The notes: a model not told the origin generated them from the letters alone. Positions 17,857 through 27,714 are shown, numbered from the stretch's first letter. The stretch: DNA of 64,000 bases from Thermoanaerobaculia bacterium (GCA_017883235.1 JADGNY010000008.1:1-64000); one strand, 5' to 3'. Translations and numbers: made by a program.

Positions 17857-18858
17857 CTAATTTCTTACCAGGGTGCCGGCCAGCTCCGCGCGCAGCAGCT
17901 TTCCCAATGGCGAGCGGGGGATCGCATCAACCCGATGAATCGCACGAATCCGCTCGAACGGATGAACGCGCGAATTGAATGCATCGGCGAAGGTTGGCTC
18001 GATCGTCGTGGCGAGATGGATCACATGCCCGAGGCGTTCGTCGGGCATGGCCACGATCGCCGCATCGTCACCTGCCAGTTCGTGCAGTATCCGATCGAGG
18101 CGTTTGAGGTCGACCGACTCACCTCCGATCTTGACGAAGTCTCCGGCGCGGCCGTCGACTCTCAGCATTCGTCCGCCGACTTCGCCAAGGTCCTCGGAGA
18201 TGAACCAGCCGTCGATCTTCGGATCGATCAGGCCTTCATCCGTGGCGTAGCCGGTGAAGAGTGATGGGCCGCGAAAAGCGAGGCGGCTATCGGATTCGCG
18301 GCGTGCTTCGATGTGCGGGAGGAGGAGGCCGTTGACCGAGATCGTCGAGCAGCATTCGCTCATGCCGTAGCTGGCCAGAACCGGCCAGCCGGAGGCCGCT
18401 ACCGGGTCGAACGCACCGCCGCCGACGAGGATCGCCCGTAACGTCGAGGGCGGCTTTAGTCCCGAGGCGATCAGGTCCCGTACCTGAGCCGGCACGAGCG
18501 AGGCGAGCGTGGCCTCGGATTCGACAAAGGTCCGCGGGTCCCACGGCATCGGCAGAACGCGCGCGCCGGCGAGATAGCAGCGCGCGTAAACGCCGAGACC
18601 GCCGACGTGGAACGTTGGCAGCACCGCCGCCCAGACATCCCGCGACGTCACCTCGAGCCGCTCATTCACACCGGCGGCGGAAGCGAGGATGGCTTGCTTC
18701 GACAGCGCCACGAGCTTGATCGCGCCCGTCGCTCCCGAGGTGGCGACGAAAACGTGCGCATCAAGGTCCGGTACGAGCCGCTCCAACCGTTCGCGCTCCT
18801 CGGCGGGCATGCGCGGGTTGAGGAGGAGGTGGGAGGCAGAGGATTGGAAGTCGATCAT
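17857..18858 (-). CDS. menE: o-Succinylbenzoate-CoA ligase-like AMP-binding enzyme (compact MenE)
   Basis: 333 aa, shorter than the usual 450-500 aa of MenE. It starts close to the P-loop (FVATSGATGAIKLV), so the N-terminal subdomain is nearly absent. The remaining adenylation motifs are present: YGMSECC, RGPSLFTGY, DGWFISEDLGE, RVDGRAGDFVKIGGE and PRSPLGKLLR with the C-terminal catalytic Lys. The assignment to menaquinone synthesis rests on neighbours menC, menA and menB on the same strand. It activates o-succinylbenzoate with CoA and ATP in the cytoplasm. No upstream open frame with the missing domain was seen. Confidence 0.75.
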   Translation of the reverse strand: MIDFQSSASHLLLNPRMPAEERERLERLVPDLDAHVFVATSGATGAIKLVALSKQAILASAAGVNERLEVTSRDVWAAVLPTFHVGGLGVYARCYLAGARVLPMPWDPRTFVESEATLASLVPAQVRDLIASGLKPPSTLRAILVGGGAFDPVAASGWPVLASYGMSECCSTISVNGLLLPHIEARRESDSRLAFRGPSLFTGYATDEGLIDPKIDGWFISEDLGEVGGRMLRVDGRAGDFVKIGGESVDLKRLDRILHELAGDDAAIVAMPDERLGHVIHLATTIEPTFADAFNSRVHPFERIRAIHRVDAIPRSPLGKLLRAELAGTLVRN

Positions 18859-18885
18859 GGGTTACCGCGCGGCTTCGCGGCGGTC

Positions 18886-19010
18886 GGAGCGCTGGCGTCT
18901 CGCCGGCTGGCTCGGCGGCGTCTCGCCGCTGAGGCTACGAGCGAATGTGCGGCGTCTTGCGGACCGGGGGCGAGACGCCCCCGGGCCAGCCGGCGAGACG
19001 CCAGCGCTCC
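18886..19010. repeat. Element C, copy 3, 125 bp
   Basis: Same length and same perfect 26-bp inverted ends as the copy at 12.8 kb, with differences only in the central 40 bp. It lies in the gap between menC and menE, splitting the men gene run without interrupting a reading frame. Confidence 0.9.
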
Positions 19011-19022
19011 GTCGCGCTATCG

Positions 19023-19880
19023 TCATAGCGTTCGCCAAGGCAATTTCTCCAACAGATCATCGAACCCCCATCCCTTCCCGCTCGGGGGGACGAGTCTCGC
19101 TCCGTCGATCCGCATTCGATTGATGAAGGAATCGGGCTCGAAGAGCACGTGCGTGACGAGGCCGCACGTCGTGGTGATGCCGGCGGTTGCGGCGGCGTAG
19201 GCGGCGCAAAGCTGACCGATGGGATGGTCCATGTAGGAGGTGACGACGAGCTCTGAATCCGTCCGAGGGATCTCCTCGATTGCGGGCTTGATGACGAGGA
19301 CATCGGCTCCGTTTCTTTGCCCCGCAACACCCGCGCGATCCAGAGCCAATCGCAACCCGGTGCGGACACGGAGCTCGGTCCACGTGGCCGCTTCGTACGG
19401 ACACGGATCCTCGATGAAGTCGATTCGCTCGCGTGGGAGGGTTGCAGCGATCCGCACGAATTCCTCCGGCGTGAGCGTAGCGTTGAAGTCGATCCTCAGG
19501 CGGACGTGCTCGGGGATTCGATCGATGCTCTTCAGCTTGACTGTATCGAAGCCGCCGGGAGGATCTGGGCCGGGCCAGTGGCTCGGCGGGATGGTGAGGC
19601 CGTCGAAAAGGCTCCGGCCATCATGGCGGGCGGCAGCATCGATCGCAGCGAACCTGAGGGACGCTCGCGTGAGCGGCGTTGTCTCACCGCGGGCGAGCAT
19701 CGCCAGTTGCTCGTCGAGTGGTGCGTCGCCGAGCTCGGACCAGGGATGAATGTCGGCGAAACCGCCATCGACGCGGATCAGCGCGCCGCGGCGTGGCCCT
19801 TCGGCAGCGATGGCGCTGAGCCGGCGTTTCGATTTCAGCTCGTATCTCCAGTAGTCAACCAAGAGCCGCTCCCGCCACAT
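19023..19880 (-). CDS. menC: o-Succinylbenzoate synthase
   Basis: 285 aa, enolase superfamily. Visible landmarks are the catalytic Lys in TVKLKSID, metal ligands in RIDFNATL, FIEDPCPYE and LALDRAG, and the second catalytic Lys in VLVIKPAIEE. The overall length is slightly under the family norm. It dehydrates SHCHC to o-succinylbenzoate. Its start lies inside the 3' end of menA (26-bp overlap), so the two genes are co-translated. Confidence 0.85.
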   Translation of the reverse strand: MWRERLLVDYWRYELKSKRRLSAIAAEGPRRGALIRVDGGFADIHPWSELGDAPLDEQLAMLARGETTPLTRASLRFAAIDAAARHDGRSLFDGLTIPPSHWPGPDPPGGFDTVKLKSIDRIPEHVRLRIDFNATLTPEEFVRIAATLPRERIDFIEDPCPYEAATWTELRVRTGLRLALDRAGVAGQRNGADVLVIKPAIEEIPRTDSELVVTSYMDHPIGQLCAAYAAATAGITTTCGLVTHVLFEPDSFINRMRIDGARLVPPSGKGWGFDDLLEKLPWRTL

Positions 19881-20724
19881 AGAGGATTCCGAAGATCCAT
19901 TCCAGCACGCCGGCCAGCGCCAGACAGCGATTGAGCTCCGTGCCGCGGCTGCGGGCGACTCGCAGGAGGAGCGCCAACGCCGGAATGAGAGCGAGCATCG
20001 GGATAGCCAGATTCCCCGATCCGCGGAGGTACGCGACTGCGGCGACGCAGAGAAACGGCGTCAGCGCGAAGGTCACGATCTCGGCGTGCGCGAAGACCGC
20101 GCCGAAACGCGCGGCCAGCGTCCGTTTGTTGCTGGCGCGGTCGTTATCGATATCGCGCAGGTTGTTGATGGCCAGGATTACGACGGCCAGCGATCCGACG
20201 GCGAAGCCGCCGATCCAGGCGGTGGGATCGAGCGTCAGACGTTGCAGATAGAACGATCCACAGACGGCGACGAGGCCGAAGAAGATCATGACGAAGACTT
20301 CACCGAGTCCGTGGTATGCGAGCGGATACGGTCCCCCGGTGTAGGCGTAGGCGGCCGCGATCGATGCGATGCCGATCGCGGCGATGGGCCAGCCGCCGCG
20401 GAGGATGAGTGGGATCCCGCAGAGCGCGGCCAGAAAGAAACAGACGTATGCACCGCGCAGCACGGCCTCGGCGCTGAGCAGGCCGGCGGCCGTCACGCGC
20501 AACGGTCCCAGGCGCGTATGCGTGTCGGCGCCCTTCCTGAAGTCGAGCGCATCGTTGACGTAGTTTGTACCGATCTGGATGAAGACCGCGCCGAGAAGCG
20601 CAAAAACGAACGGCTGCCAATGCATCGTGGCCAGGTCTCGGAACGCCAGGGCAGTGCCGACGAGCACGGGCGTGACCGATGCAGCGAGCGTTTTCGGGCG
20701 TGCGGCGAGGAGCCAGTTCTTCAT
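19855..20724 (-). CDS. menA: 1,4-Dihydroxy-2-naphthoate polyprenyltransferase
   Basis: 289 aa, eight to nine membrane segments, UbiA family. The first prenyl-diphosphate/Mg motif is NYVNDALDFRKGADT and the second is NLRDIDNDRASNKRTLA. The N-terminus KNWLLAARPKTLAASVTPVL is typical of MenA. It attaches the polyprenyl tail to DHNA at the inner membrane. It overlaps menC; a 187-bp spacer with a large inverted repeat separates it from menB. Confidence 0.92.
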   Translation of the reverse strand: MKNWLLAARPKTLAASVTPVLVGTALAFRDLATMHWQPFVFALLGAVFIQIGTNYVNDALDFRKGADTHTRLGPLRVTAAGLLSAEAVLRGAYVCFFLAALCGIPLILRGGWPIAAIGIASIAAAYAYTGGPYPLAYHGLGEVFVMIFFGLVAVCGSFYLQRLTLDPTAWIGGFAVGSLAVVILAINNLRDIDNDRASNKRTLAARFGAVFAHAEIVTFALTPFLCVAAVAYLRGSGNLAIPMLALIPALALLLRVARSRGTELNRCLALAGVLEWIFGILYVAGAALG

Positions 20725-20731
20725 TGCGCTT

Positions 20732-20903
20732 CGCGCGTTGTCTGCGGCTTCGCCGCGTTGTCTGCGCTCCGCGCGTTATCTGCGCACGGCGCGTGGCCCT
20801 TTTAATCTACAGCCTTGCGTCGGCGTAAAGCTAATGACCACGCGCGCCGCAGCACGCAAACAACGCGCGTAGCGCAGACAACGCCGAAGGCAGACAACGC
20901 GCG
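20732..20903. repeat. Long inverted repeat in the menB-menA spacer
   Basis: The left arm 20732-20768 (CGCGCGTTGTCTGC...GTTGTCTGCGCT) pairs with the right arm 20871-20903 (AGCGCAGACAACG...GACAACGCGCG). About 100 bp lie between the arms. Within the left arm the TTGTCTGCG motif is itself repeated three times. The menB transcript would fold strongly here before menA. Confidence 0.8.
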
Positions 20904-20911
20904 TAGCGCAG

Positions 20912-21736
20912 TTACGGGAATCTCGGGAATTTCTTGAAATCAGGCTTGCGCTTTTCGATGTAGGCGTTGCGCCCTTCCTGTGCTTCCTCGGAGAGGTAAT
21001 AGAGCAGGGTGGCGTCGCCACCGAAGTCGAGAAGGCCTAGCTGCCCGTCGCAGTCGGCGTTCATGGCTGCCTTGAGGAAGCGCAAGGCCATCGGCGAGAG
21101 GGCGAGCATCTCGCGGCACCATGTCATCGTCTCTTCCTCGAGCCGGGCAAGCGGCACGACGGTGTTGACCAGGCCCATCTCCAGCGCCTGCTGCGCGTCG
21201 TACTGGCGGCAGAGGAACCAGATCTCGCGCGCTTTTTTCTGGCCGACGATGCGGGCCAGATACGACGAGCCGAGGCCGGCATCGAAGGAGCCGACGCGCG
21301 GGCCGGTCTGGCCGAAGCGGGCGTTGTCGGCGGCAATCGTCAGATCGCAGACGACGTGCAGTACGTGGCCGCCGCCGATGGCATAGCCGGCAACCATGGC
21401 CACAACCGGCTTGGGCATGCTGCGGATCTGTTTCTGGACGTCGAGGATGTTGAGGCGCGGGATCTTTTCTTTCGGATCGATGTAGCCGCCCTTTCCGCGG
21501 ACGCGCTGATCGCCTCCAGAACAGAAAGCGTCTTCTCCTTCACCGGTAAGTACGATGACACCGACGTCGGAGTCGTCGCGGGCCATGTCGAGCGCTTGTT
21601 TCATCTCGCCGACGGTCAGCGGACGGAAGGCGTTGCGAACCTCCGGGCGATTGATGGTGATCTTGGCGATCCCGTCGCTCGTGCGCTCGTATTTGATGTC
21701 CTGAAAGTCGTGAAGCTTGATCCAGTTCTCTGCCAT
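20912..21736 (-). CDS. menB: 1,4-Dihydroxy-2-naphthoyl-CoA synthase
   Basis: 274 aa, crotonase fold. [20 protein letters not shown] opens the fold. [13 protein letters not shown], the oxyanion-hole region [12 protein letters not shown], the MenB-specific active-site stretch [20 protein letters not shown] and [11 protein letters not shown] identify MenB rather than a generic enoyl-CoA hydratase. It cyclises o-succinylbenzoyl-CoA. It lies 27 bp after the last VWA paralogue and may be co-transcribed with it. Confidence 0.95.
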   Translation of the reverse strand: MAENWIKLHDFQDIKYERTSDGIAKITINRPEVRNAFRPLTVGEMKQALDMARDDSDVGVIVLTGEGEDAFCSGGDQRVRGKGGYIDPKEKIPRLNILDVQKQIRSMPKPVVAMVAGYAIGGGHVLHVVCDLTIAADNARFGQTGPRVGSFDAGLGSSYLARIVGQKKAREIWFLCRQYDAQQALEMGLVNTVVPLARLEEETMTWCREMLALSPMALRFLKAAMNADCDGQLGLLDFGGDATLLYYLSEEAQEGRNAYIEKRKPDFKKFPRFP

Positions 21737-21763
21737 GGCCGCGAGGCTATCAAGGGCGGCGCA

Positions 21764-23629
21764 CTACATCAACGGCACGCTGGTGCGCTGTCCGGCGGCG
21801 ATGCCCTTCTTGAAGACCGTCACGTCGAGAGCCGAGGCGCCGAAGGCATGGTCGATCTGGAGGACGACTTTCGTGACGCCGTTGCCTTCCGTGACACCGA
21901 GAACCTTCGTTTGCGGCCTGGTCTCAAACGTCAGGTCGGCCCGTTGCGCTCCGAAGATGAAGAGCGCGACCTTGCGCGATCCGCTGCTCGTGTCGAGGGT
22001 GGCGGTCGGGGAGAACGTCCGGCCGCCGTACTCGAAGGGGTAATCGACATTCTCCCGGCGAAGCCCGCGCACGAGGAGCCATTTACCGTCTTCATCGATC
22101 GGAATCGGCGGCAGGATGGCGATCTGTCCGGCCGCGGGAACGGTGATGTTGACGCGGGCGTAGCCGCGCTTCTCGGCTGCTTCCGCGGCGCCGCGGTCGG
22201 GGTCGCCGGTGCGAATGAGCGCTTTCACCGCGTATCGGCCGGGAGGCAGCATGAGCGTGCCGTAGTAGCGGATTCCTGTCTTGCGCACCTTCTCGCCGGC
22301 CTTGGCCACTTCCACGGTCAGGCAGTCGTAGAGACGGTCGCGCACGACGCCGTTCATGTCGAAGGCGTAGATGAAAACGTCGGCCCCGCCGATGGTCGCG
22401 CTCGTCTCGCGAATCAGATCGGCGCCGTTGATGTCGATGACGACCGGCACCTGCGCGGATTTGCCGGCCGCGGTGGGAGGGAAGGGGGCGGCCAGCAAAT
22501 TGATACGGAGGTCGTGCTGGGGCGTGTCGTTGACGATGATCTGCGCATTGGTCAGCGAGCGCTCGACCGGCGTGTCGCGCCCCTGTTCAAAGTACCCGGC
22601 GCCCTGCACTACGCGCGCGTTGTCCGGCACGTTCACCAGCCTGACGCTAACGTTGTGGAACGTACCGGGTGCGTGGTCGGAGACGTGAAAACCGAGGACG
22701 TAGACGACTTCCTGCTGACGAAGGATACGGGCGAGGTCGTCGTGCAATTCACCACTCTGCAAGACCTCGCCGCCGGTCGGCCGCACGAGTAGGAACAGAC
22801 TGGCGTTGGAGTTGATGTTGGAGACCGCTGCAGAGTTGTCCTGCACATTGATGGCGTGAAGGACGACGTCCGAGACGCGGAAGTTGTCCGTCATCCGGTC
22901 GATGATCTGCTCTTTGGCGTTATGCGTGTCGCCGGTCTGCAGGAGATGAACGTCAAATCCTTCCGAGAGGAGAACGATCTGTTTGCGGCCCGGCATCATG
23001 CGCAGCGAGCGGGCCAGGTTGCTGATGGAGTCGATTTCGCGCTCGATCCGCTGGGGATCGTTGAAACTGGATTTCTGATGAGTTTGGCTCTGCGCTTCAG
23101 GCTCTTTGACGATTGGTTCACTGCCGAGCCGAAGAGGATCGGAACTGCGGAACGAGACCGGATTGCCGATCGCCGATGCGACGAGCGGGCGATCCGTGGT
23201 GAACGCCGTGACGAAGCGGAACCCGCGATCCGGATTGACCGTGGCGACGGCGATGAGATCGTGCGGCCCTGCAATCTCATTCACGAAACGCCGCGCTGCA
23301 TCCTGAGCGCGCGGCAGTGAAACCGAAGAGGTGAAGCCGAGGTCGAACAGGAGGACGTAGGAACGGCGCGCGGCAGGATTCATCGGCGCGATGGCGCTCG
23401 CCTGGCTGTCCGAGGCAAAGTCGACGACGTCGAGCGAGGTGATGGGCTGCTTCTTCTTTTCGTCGTACAGCGCGAAGTTCGCCGCGGTCAGTCCGCGGAC
23501 GGGACTGCCCGAGGCATTGACGACGGTGACCGGGAACGCCACAGGGCGCGCGTCGACCGCCGCGCCCGATTGGGCGAGCGTGGCAATCGCGATCAGCGAC
23601 GTGGCGACAAGGACGAGAACGCGGCGCAT
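21764..23629 (-). CDS. Secreted acidobacterial-type VWA domain protein, paralogue 1
   Basis: 621 aa with a signal peptide (VLVLVATSLIAIATLAQ). An N-terminal Ig-like stretch FPVTVVNASGSPVRGLTAAN leads to FALYDEKKKQPI. A VWA-like domain (about 90-330) opens with SYVLLFDLGFTS, where the MIDAS DxSxS is reduced to DLGFT. It contains PGRKQIVLLSEGFD, then a long C-terminal beta-rich half. It is the third of three tandem paralogues, 9 bp after the previous one. No enzymatic function is assigned to this family; a secreted adhesive or binding role is likely. Confidence 0.8.
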   Translation of the reverse strand: MRRVLVLVATSLIAIATLAQSGAAVDARPVAFPVTVVNASGSPVRGLTAANFALYDEKKKQPITSLDVVDFASDSQASAIAPMNPAARRSYVLLFDLGFTSSVSLPRAQDAARRFVNEIAGPHDLIAVATVNPDRGFRFVTAFTTDRPLVASAIGNPVSFRSSDPLRLGSEPIVKEPEAQSQTHQKSSFNDPQRIEREIDSISNLARSLRMMPGRKQIVLLSEGFDVHLLQTGDTHNAKEQIIDRMTDNFRVSDVVLHAINVQDNSAAVSNINSNASLFLLVRPTGGEVLQSGELHDDLARILRQQEVVYVLGFHVSDHAPGTFHNVSVRLVNVPDNARVVQGAGYFEQGRDTPVERSLTNAQIIVNDTPQHDLRINLLAAPFPPTAAGKSAQVPVVIDINGADLIRETSATIGGADVFIYAFDMNGVVRDRLYDCLTVEVAKAGEKVRKTGIRYYGTLMLPPGRYAVKALIRTGDPDRGAAEAAEKRGYARVNITVPAAGQIAILPPIPIDEDGKWLLVRGLRRENVDYPFEYGGRTFSPTATLDTSSGSRKVALFIFGAQRADLTFETRPQTKVLGVTEGNGVTKVVLQIDHAFGASALDVTVFKKGIAAGQRTSVPLM

Positions 23630-23638
23630 CGTGGATCG

Positions 23639-25672
23639 CTACGGCCTCACCACGGCCACGGTAGTCGTCTGCGCCTCAGCCACGCCCTTCTTGTGCACCG
23701 TGACCTGAAGCGAGGAAACCTGCGCCGGGTCGTCGAGCTGGAGGACGAGCTTCGTGCCGCCGGTCATCGGAATCGTGCCGAGCAACTTCGTCTTCGGCGT
23801 CGTCTCCCAGGTCAGCTCGTTCGCGGTTGCGCCGTAAACGATCAGAGCGACTTTGCCCGATGCCGTCGCGCTCGGAATGAAGTTCTGCCCGTTCAGTTCG
23901 AACGGATAGCCGGCTTTGGCACCACGGTCCGCACCTTTCACGAGAATCCACTTCGGCTCTTCATCGATCGGGATCGGTGGCAGGACGGAGACATCGCCGG
24001 GCTTCGGCACGATCACGTTGACCCGTCCGAAGCCGCGCTTTTCCGACTCGCCGGAATTCTTCTTGTCGCTCTCACCCGCCCGGACCAGCGATTTGATCGC
24101 GTACGTGCCCGGCGGCAGAACGAGTGTGCCGTAGTAGCGGACCCCGCCGGAGCGAAGCCGGTCGCCGACTTTCGACAGGTCTAGCGTGAGCCGTTGGTAA
24201 AGGCGATCGCGCACGATTCCGTCGGAGTCGAATGCGTAGACGAAGATTTCGGCGGCAACCGAGTTTCCTTTGGCCTGACGGGCGAGGTCGGCGCCCCGGA
24301 GATCGAGGATTACCGGCACCTGCGAGTTGCCGTCGCCCAGGGGAAAGGGGGCAGCGAATGCAGCCATGTGCACATCGTCCTGAGGGACGTCGTTGACGAT
24401 GACTTCGGCCGTGGTCAGCGAGCGCTCGAGAGGGCTCTCAGCGCCGTTCTCGTAGTAACCCAGGCGGTACGAGACGCGTCCGGGCGAGTTGACCAGCTTC
24501 ACTTTCAGATCGTGGAACTTGCCGGGGCTCTTGGTCGGTGACTGGAAGGCGAGGACGTAGACCACCTCCTGCGCACGGAGCATGCGATCGAAGCTGGCCT
24601 TGAGGTCGTTCGAGTTCTCGAAGACTTCGCCGCCGGTGGGGCGGGAAAGGACGAAGAGTCCGGCGTTGGAGTTGAGGTTGGCCCCCTCCACACCGTTTTG
24701 AACGCGCACACCCTGGATGTCGATGGCATCGAGGACGACGTCCGAATTACGAAATGCCTGCGCCATCCGGTCGAGGATCGATTGGCTGGACGTGTTGCCG
24801 TACTTTTCATTGGTATCGATGTTCCAGACCTCTCCCGAGGCGGTGGCGGCGAAATCGCGCGCGTTGGCGGCGGCGTCGCGCGCATCACGCCCTTGCAGGT
24901 ATTTCGCGTTGAAGCCCTCGGTCAGGAGGATGACCTGCTTGCGGCCCGGGACCGCGCGGAGCGTCTTTGCCAGATCGCCGAGATAGTCGATCTGCTTTTC
25001 GACTCTGGCACGAACGAACTCCTCGTTGTCGCGCGCCAATCGCTGTCCGGTTTCGGCCATCTCGGCCTTCGCCGCAGCGTCACCGCGCGACATGGGCATC
25101 ATCGGTGGCGCTTCCCGTGCAAACTCGGTGTCTCCGCTCGCCAGCTCGGCGACGAAGGTCTTGTTTCCGATCTGCAGCGGATCGCTGCCACGGAAACTGC
25201 GCGGATCGTTGATGGCCGACGCGACGAGGTCGTGGTCGGTGGTGAACGCGGTGAGGAGCCGGAAGCCGCGATCGGTGTCGATCGTCCCGACACCGACGAG
25301 GTCTCGAGTTTGTACTGCCGTGGCTACAAAACGGCGCGCCGCGTCCTGGGCGCGCTCGAGTGAATGCGGAGTGGAGAAGCCGAGGTCGAAGAGAAGGAGG
25401 AACGATCGCCGCGCCGCGGGGTTGAGCGGCGAGATGGCGTTCACGGCCTCCTTCGATCCGAAGTCGATCTTGTCGAACGAGGTGATGGCCTGTTTCTTCC
25501 CGCCGTCATACACCTCGAAGTTCGCGGCCGTCAGTCCGCGAATGGGATTGCCGCTCGAGTCGACGACCGACACGGGCACTTCGACGATGTTGACGTTCAC
25601 GGTCTCGCGCAACTGCGCGAATGCCGTTGCTGCAAAGAGCAGCACGACAGCCGCCGCTGTGTAGAACTTCAT
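23639..25672 (-). CDS. Secreted acidobacterial-type VWA domain protein, paralogue 2
   Basis: 677 aa. A signal peptide precedes TVNVNIVEVPVSVVDSSGNP and GLTAANFEVYDGGKKQ. The VWA core begins SFLLLFDLGFSTPHSLERAQ and includes VPGRKQVILLTEGFN and SDVVLDAIDIQGV. The C-terminal half contains LPPIPIDEEPKWILVKGA, shared with paralogue 1. GGAG lies 6 nt before the ATG. It carries an insertion around residues 165-215 (Met/Glu-rich) absent from paralogue 1. Confidence 0.8.
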   Translation of the reverse strand: MKFYTAAAVVLLFAATAFAQLRETVNVNIVEVPVSVVDSSGNPIRGLTAANFEVYDGGKKQAITSFDKIDFGSKEAVNAISPLNPAARRSFLLLFDLGFSTPHSLERAQDAARRFVATAVQTRDLVGVGTIDTDRGFRLLTAFTTDHDLVASAINDPRSFRGSDPLQIGNKTFVAELASGDTEFAREAPPMMPMSRGDAAAKAEMAETGQRLARDNEEFVRARVEKQIDYLGDLAKTLRAVPGRKQVILLTEGFNAKYLQGRDARDAAANARDFAATASGEVWNIDTNEKYGNTSSQSILDRMAQAFRNSDVVLDAIDIQGVRVQNGVEGANLNSNAGLFVLSRPTGGEVFENSNDLKASFDRMLRAQEVVYVLAFQSPTKSPGKFHDLKVKLVNSPGRVSYRLGYYENGAESPLERSLTTAEVIVNDVPQDDVHMAAFAAPFPLGDGNSQVPVILDLRGADLARQAKGNSVAAEIFVYAFDSDGIVRDRLYQRLTLDLSKVGDRLRSGGVRYYGTLVLPPGTYAIKSLVRAGESDKKNSGESEKRGFGRVNVIVPKPGDVSVLPPIPIDEEPKWILVKGADRGAKAGYPFELNGQNFIPSATASGKVALIVYGATANELTWETTPKTKLLGTIPMTGGTKLVLQLDDPAQVSSLQVTVHKKGVAEAQTTTVAVVRP

Positions 25673-25686
25673 GTTGTTCTCCTGTT

Positions 25687-27714
25687 TTACCGGACGACCA
25701 GCGGCACGCTCGACTTTCGGCCGTCGACCGAGCCCTTCTTGTGCACGATCACATCAAATGAGGCCGGACCCCTCTGCAGATCGGCAGGAGAGTAGTCGAA
25801 AACAAGCTTCATAACGTCCTGCCCCTGCAGGCGCTTGACGAGCGACGGCGCTCCCGCGTGCGACCCGGCCGCATCGGTCACGGCCGTATCCCATGTCAGC
25901 TCGTCGGGCGAGACGTTGAAAACGAAGAGGGCCACGCGGCGTGGATGTCCATTGCTCACCTGCGCGCTGGCGCTGGGCATGAACGGCTCGCCGTTGATAT
26001 GGAATGGATAGCTCCCGGCATCGTCCCGAGATCCGCCCCGGACCACGACCCATGCCGATGGATCGTCGAGAAACATCGGCGGCAGGAGAGCGACGTCGTA
26101 GGAGGTGGGGACGTCGATGTCGGTCCGCACGAAGCCTTTGCGCTCCGTTCCCGCGACGCGCACAAGGGTCTTGAGTGCATATTTGCCAGGCGGGAGACTG
26201 AGCGTCGGGAAGTATTTGATGCCGTTGTGGCCGGCCAGTTTGGCGATTTCGATCGTGAGCCGCTGAAACGAACGGTCACGGACGATGCCTTGATCGTCGA
26301 AGGCATAGACGTAGATCTCGGCGATGACGTCTTTCGTTTTCGCATCGCGTACGAGACCTTCGGCGCCTATGTCGACGACCATCGGCACTCGGGAGTTGCC
26401 GCTTCTGGCGGGGAAAGGCGCCGCCAGCGTGGCCACCTGAACGTCGTTCTGTGGGACGTCGTTGAGAACGATCTCGGCGTTCGAAAGTGAGCGTTCCAGC
26501 GCACTCTCGGTCCCCGATGAGTAATAGCCGGCGCGATGGAAGACACGCGCGCCGGGAACGCCGGTGACGCGCACTTTCAGCTCGCGGAACTTCCCGTCGT
26601 TCGACGCCGGCGCGCGGAAGCCGAGGACGTACACCATGTCCTGCGCACGAAGCATCTTCTCCAGATCGGCATTGATGTTGTTGGAGTTCTTGAAGACTTC
26701 GCCGCCGGTGGGAGCGGAGAGGAGGTGCAGAGCATCGTTGGAATTGATGCGTGCGCCGTTTTCATCGCTCTGCACGCGCACTCCCTGGATGTCGACGGCG
26801 TGGAGTACGACGTCCGAGCCGCGCAGACTGCGCGCCATCTCTTCGAGAATCGTCAACGTCTCCGAACTGCCGTAGCGCGCGTCGCTGTCGAGGCGCCAAA
26901 TGTTGCCCGCAGTGGCCTGATTCAGGTCTTCCTGCTCCTCCGCGCTGGAGTGCGCGTCGCGTCCCCGAACCAGCCGTGGGTCGAAGCCTTCCGAGAAGAG
27001 GATCACCTGTTTGCGCCCGGGAAGAACGCGCAGCGTGCGGCCGAGATCGGACAGAAGACGCATCTGGCGCTCGATGCGCGACCGGTTGAACTGGTCGTTC
27101 TGCCGCTTCTCACCAAGAGCGATATCAATAGCGGAATCGCTACGGTCGTCGGCCGGCTTGCGAATCGCCGCATCGGGCGAAATCATCTCCTCCACGCCGC
27201 TGCCGCCGGCGATGCGCAGCGGGTCCGCAGAAACGAAGTTGCTCGGGTTGGCGATGGCCGCGCCGAGTAGGTTGCGGTCGGTCGTAAGCGAGGTGACCAT
27301 CCGGAAGCCGCGCTCGACGTCGATGGTGGCGATCGCGGCCAGGTCGCGGCGCCCCATCCCGCGGGCGATGAAGTTCTTCGCCGCTTCCTGCGCCTTGGAT
27401 CGTCCCATCGGCGAGGAGAAGGAAAGGTCGAAAAGCAGGATCCAGTTGCGGCGCGCCGATGGGTTGAGCGGCGAGGTGGTTCTGGCTCCCTCGGATGCCA
27501 GATCGATGGCGTCGAAGTTCGCGATCGGACGCTTCGCGCCCCGGTCGAAGAGCTCGAAGTTCGCCGCCGTCAGACCGCGTATCGGGTTGCCGGCCCGGTC
27601 AACGACCGTGACCGGCACCTCGACCAGGTGAACGTCGATCGTTTCCTTGACCTGTGCATATGCGGCGCTCGTTGCAAGCAGAAAGAAGAAGGCAACGCGG
27701 CCAGGCCAGCGCAT
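25687..27714 (-). CDS. Secreted acidobacterial-type VWA domain protein, paralogue 3
   Basis: 675 aa. Signal peptide, then TIDVHLVEVPVTVVDRAGNP and GLTAANFELFDRGAKR. The VWA core opens NWILLFDLSFSSPMG, with DLSFSS closer to a MIDAS DxSxS than in paralogues 1 and 2. LPGRKQVILFSEGFDPRLV and LPPMFLDDPSAWVVVRGG follow. It is the first gene of the three-gene tandem, 60 bp after the tetR stop, and the genes are spaced 9-14 bp, indicating one transcript. The C-terminal domain probably packs against the VWA module; partners are unknown. Confidence 0.8.
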   Translation of the reverse strand: MRWPGRVAFFFLLATSAAYAQVKETIDVHLVEVPVTVVDRAGNPIRGLTAANFELFDRGAKRPIANFDAIDLASEGARTTSPLNPSARRNWILLFDLSFSSPMGRSKAQEAAKNFIARGMGRRDLAAIATIDVERGFRMVTSLTTDRNLLGAAIANPSNFVSADPLRIAGGSGVEEMISPDAAIRKPADDRSDSAIDIALGEKRQNDQFNRSRIERQMRLLSDLGRTLRVLPGRKQVILFSEGFDPRLVRGRDAHSSAEEQEDLNQATAGNIWRLDSDARYGSSETLTILEEMARSLRGSDVVLHAVDIQGVRVQSDENGARINSNDALHLLSAPTGGEVFKNSNNINADLEKMLRAQDMVYVLGFRAPASNDGKFRELKVRVTGVPGARVFHRAGYYSSGTESALERSLSNAEIVLNDVPQNDVQVATLAAPFPARSGNSRVPMVVDIGAEGLVRDAKTKDVIAEIYVYAFDDQGIVRDRSFQRLTIEIAKLAGHNGIKYFPTLSLPPGKYALKTLVRVAGTERKGFVRTDIDVPTSYDVALLPPMFLDDPSAWVVVRGGSRDDAGSYPFHINGEPFMPSASAQVSNGHPRRVALFVFNVSPDELTWDTAVTDAAGSHAGAPSLVKRLQGQDVMKLVFDYSPADLQRGPASFDVIVHKKGSVDGRKSSVPLVVR

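Noticed and set aside
17385-17978. Plus-strand frame through array A3 and element C
   Set aside because: It ends antisense to menE and consists of repeat translation.
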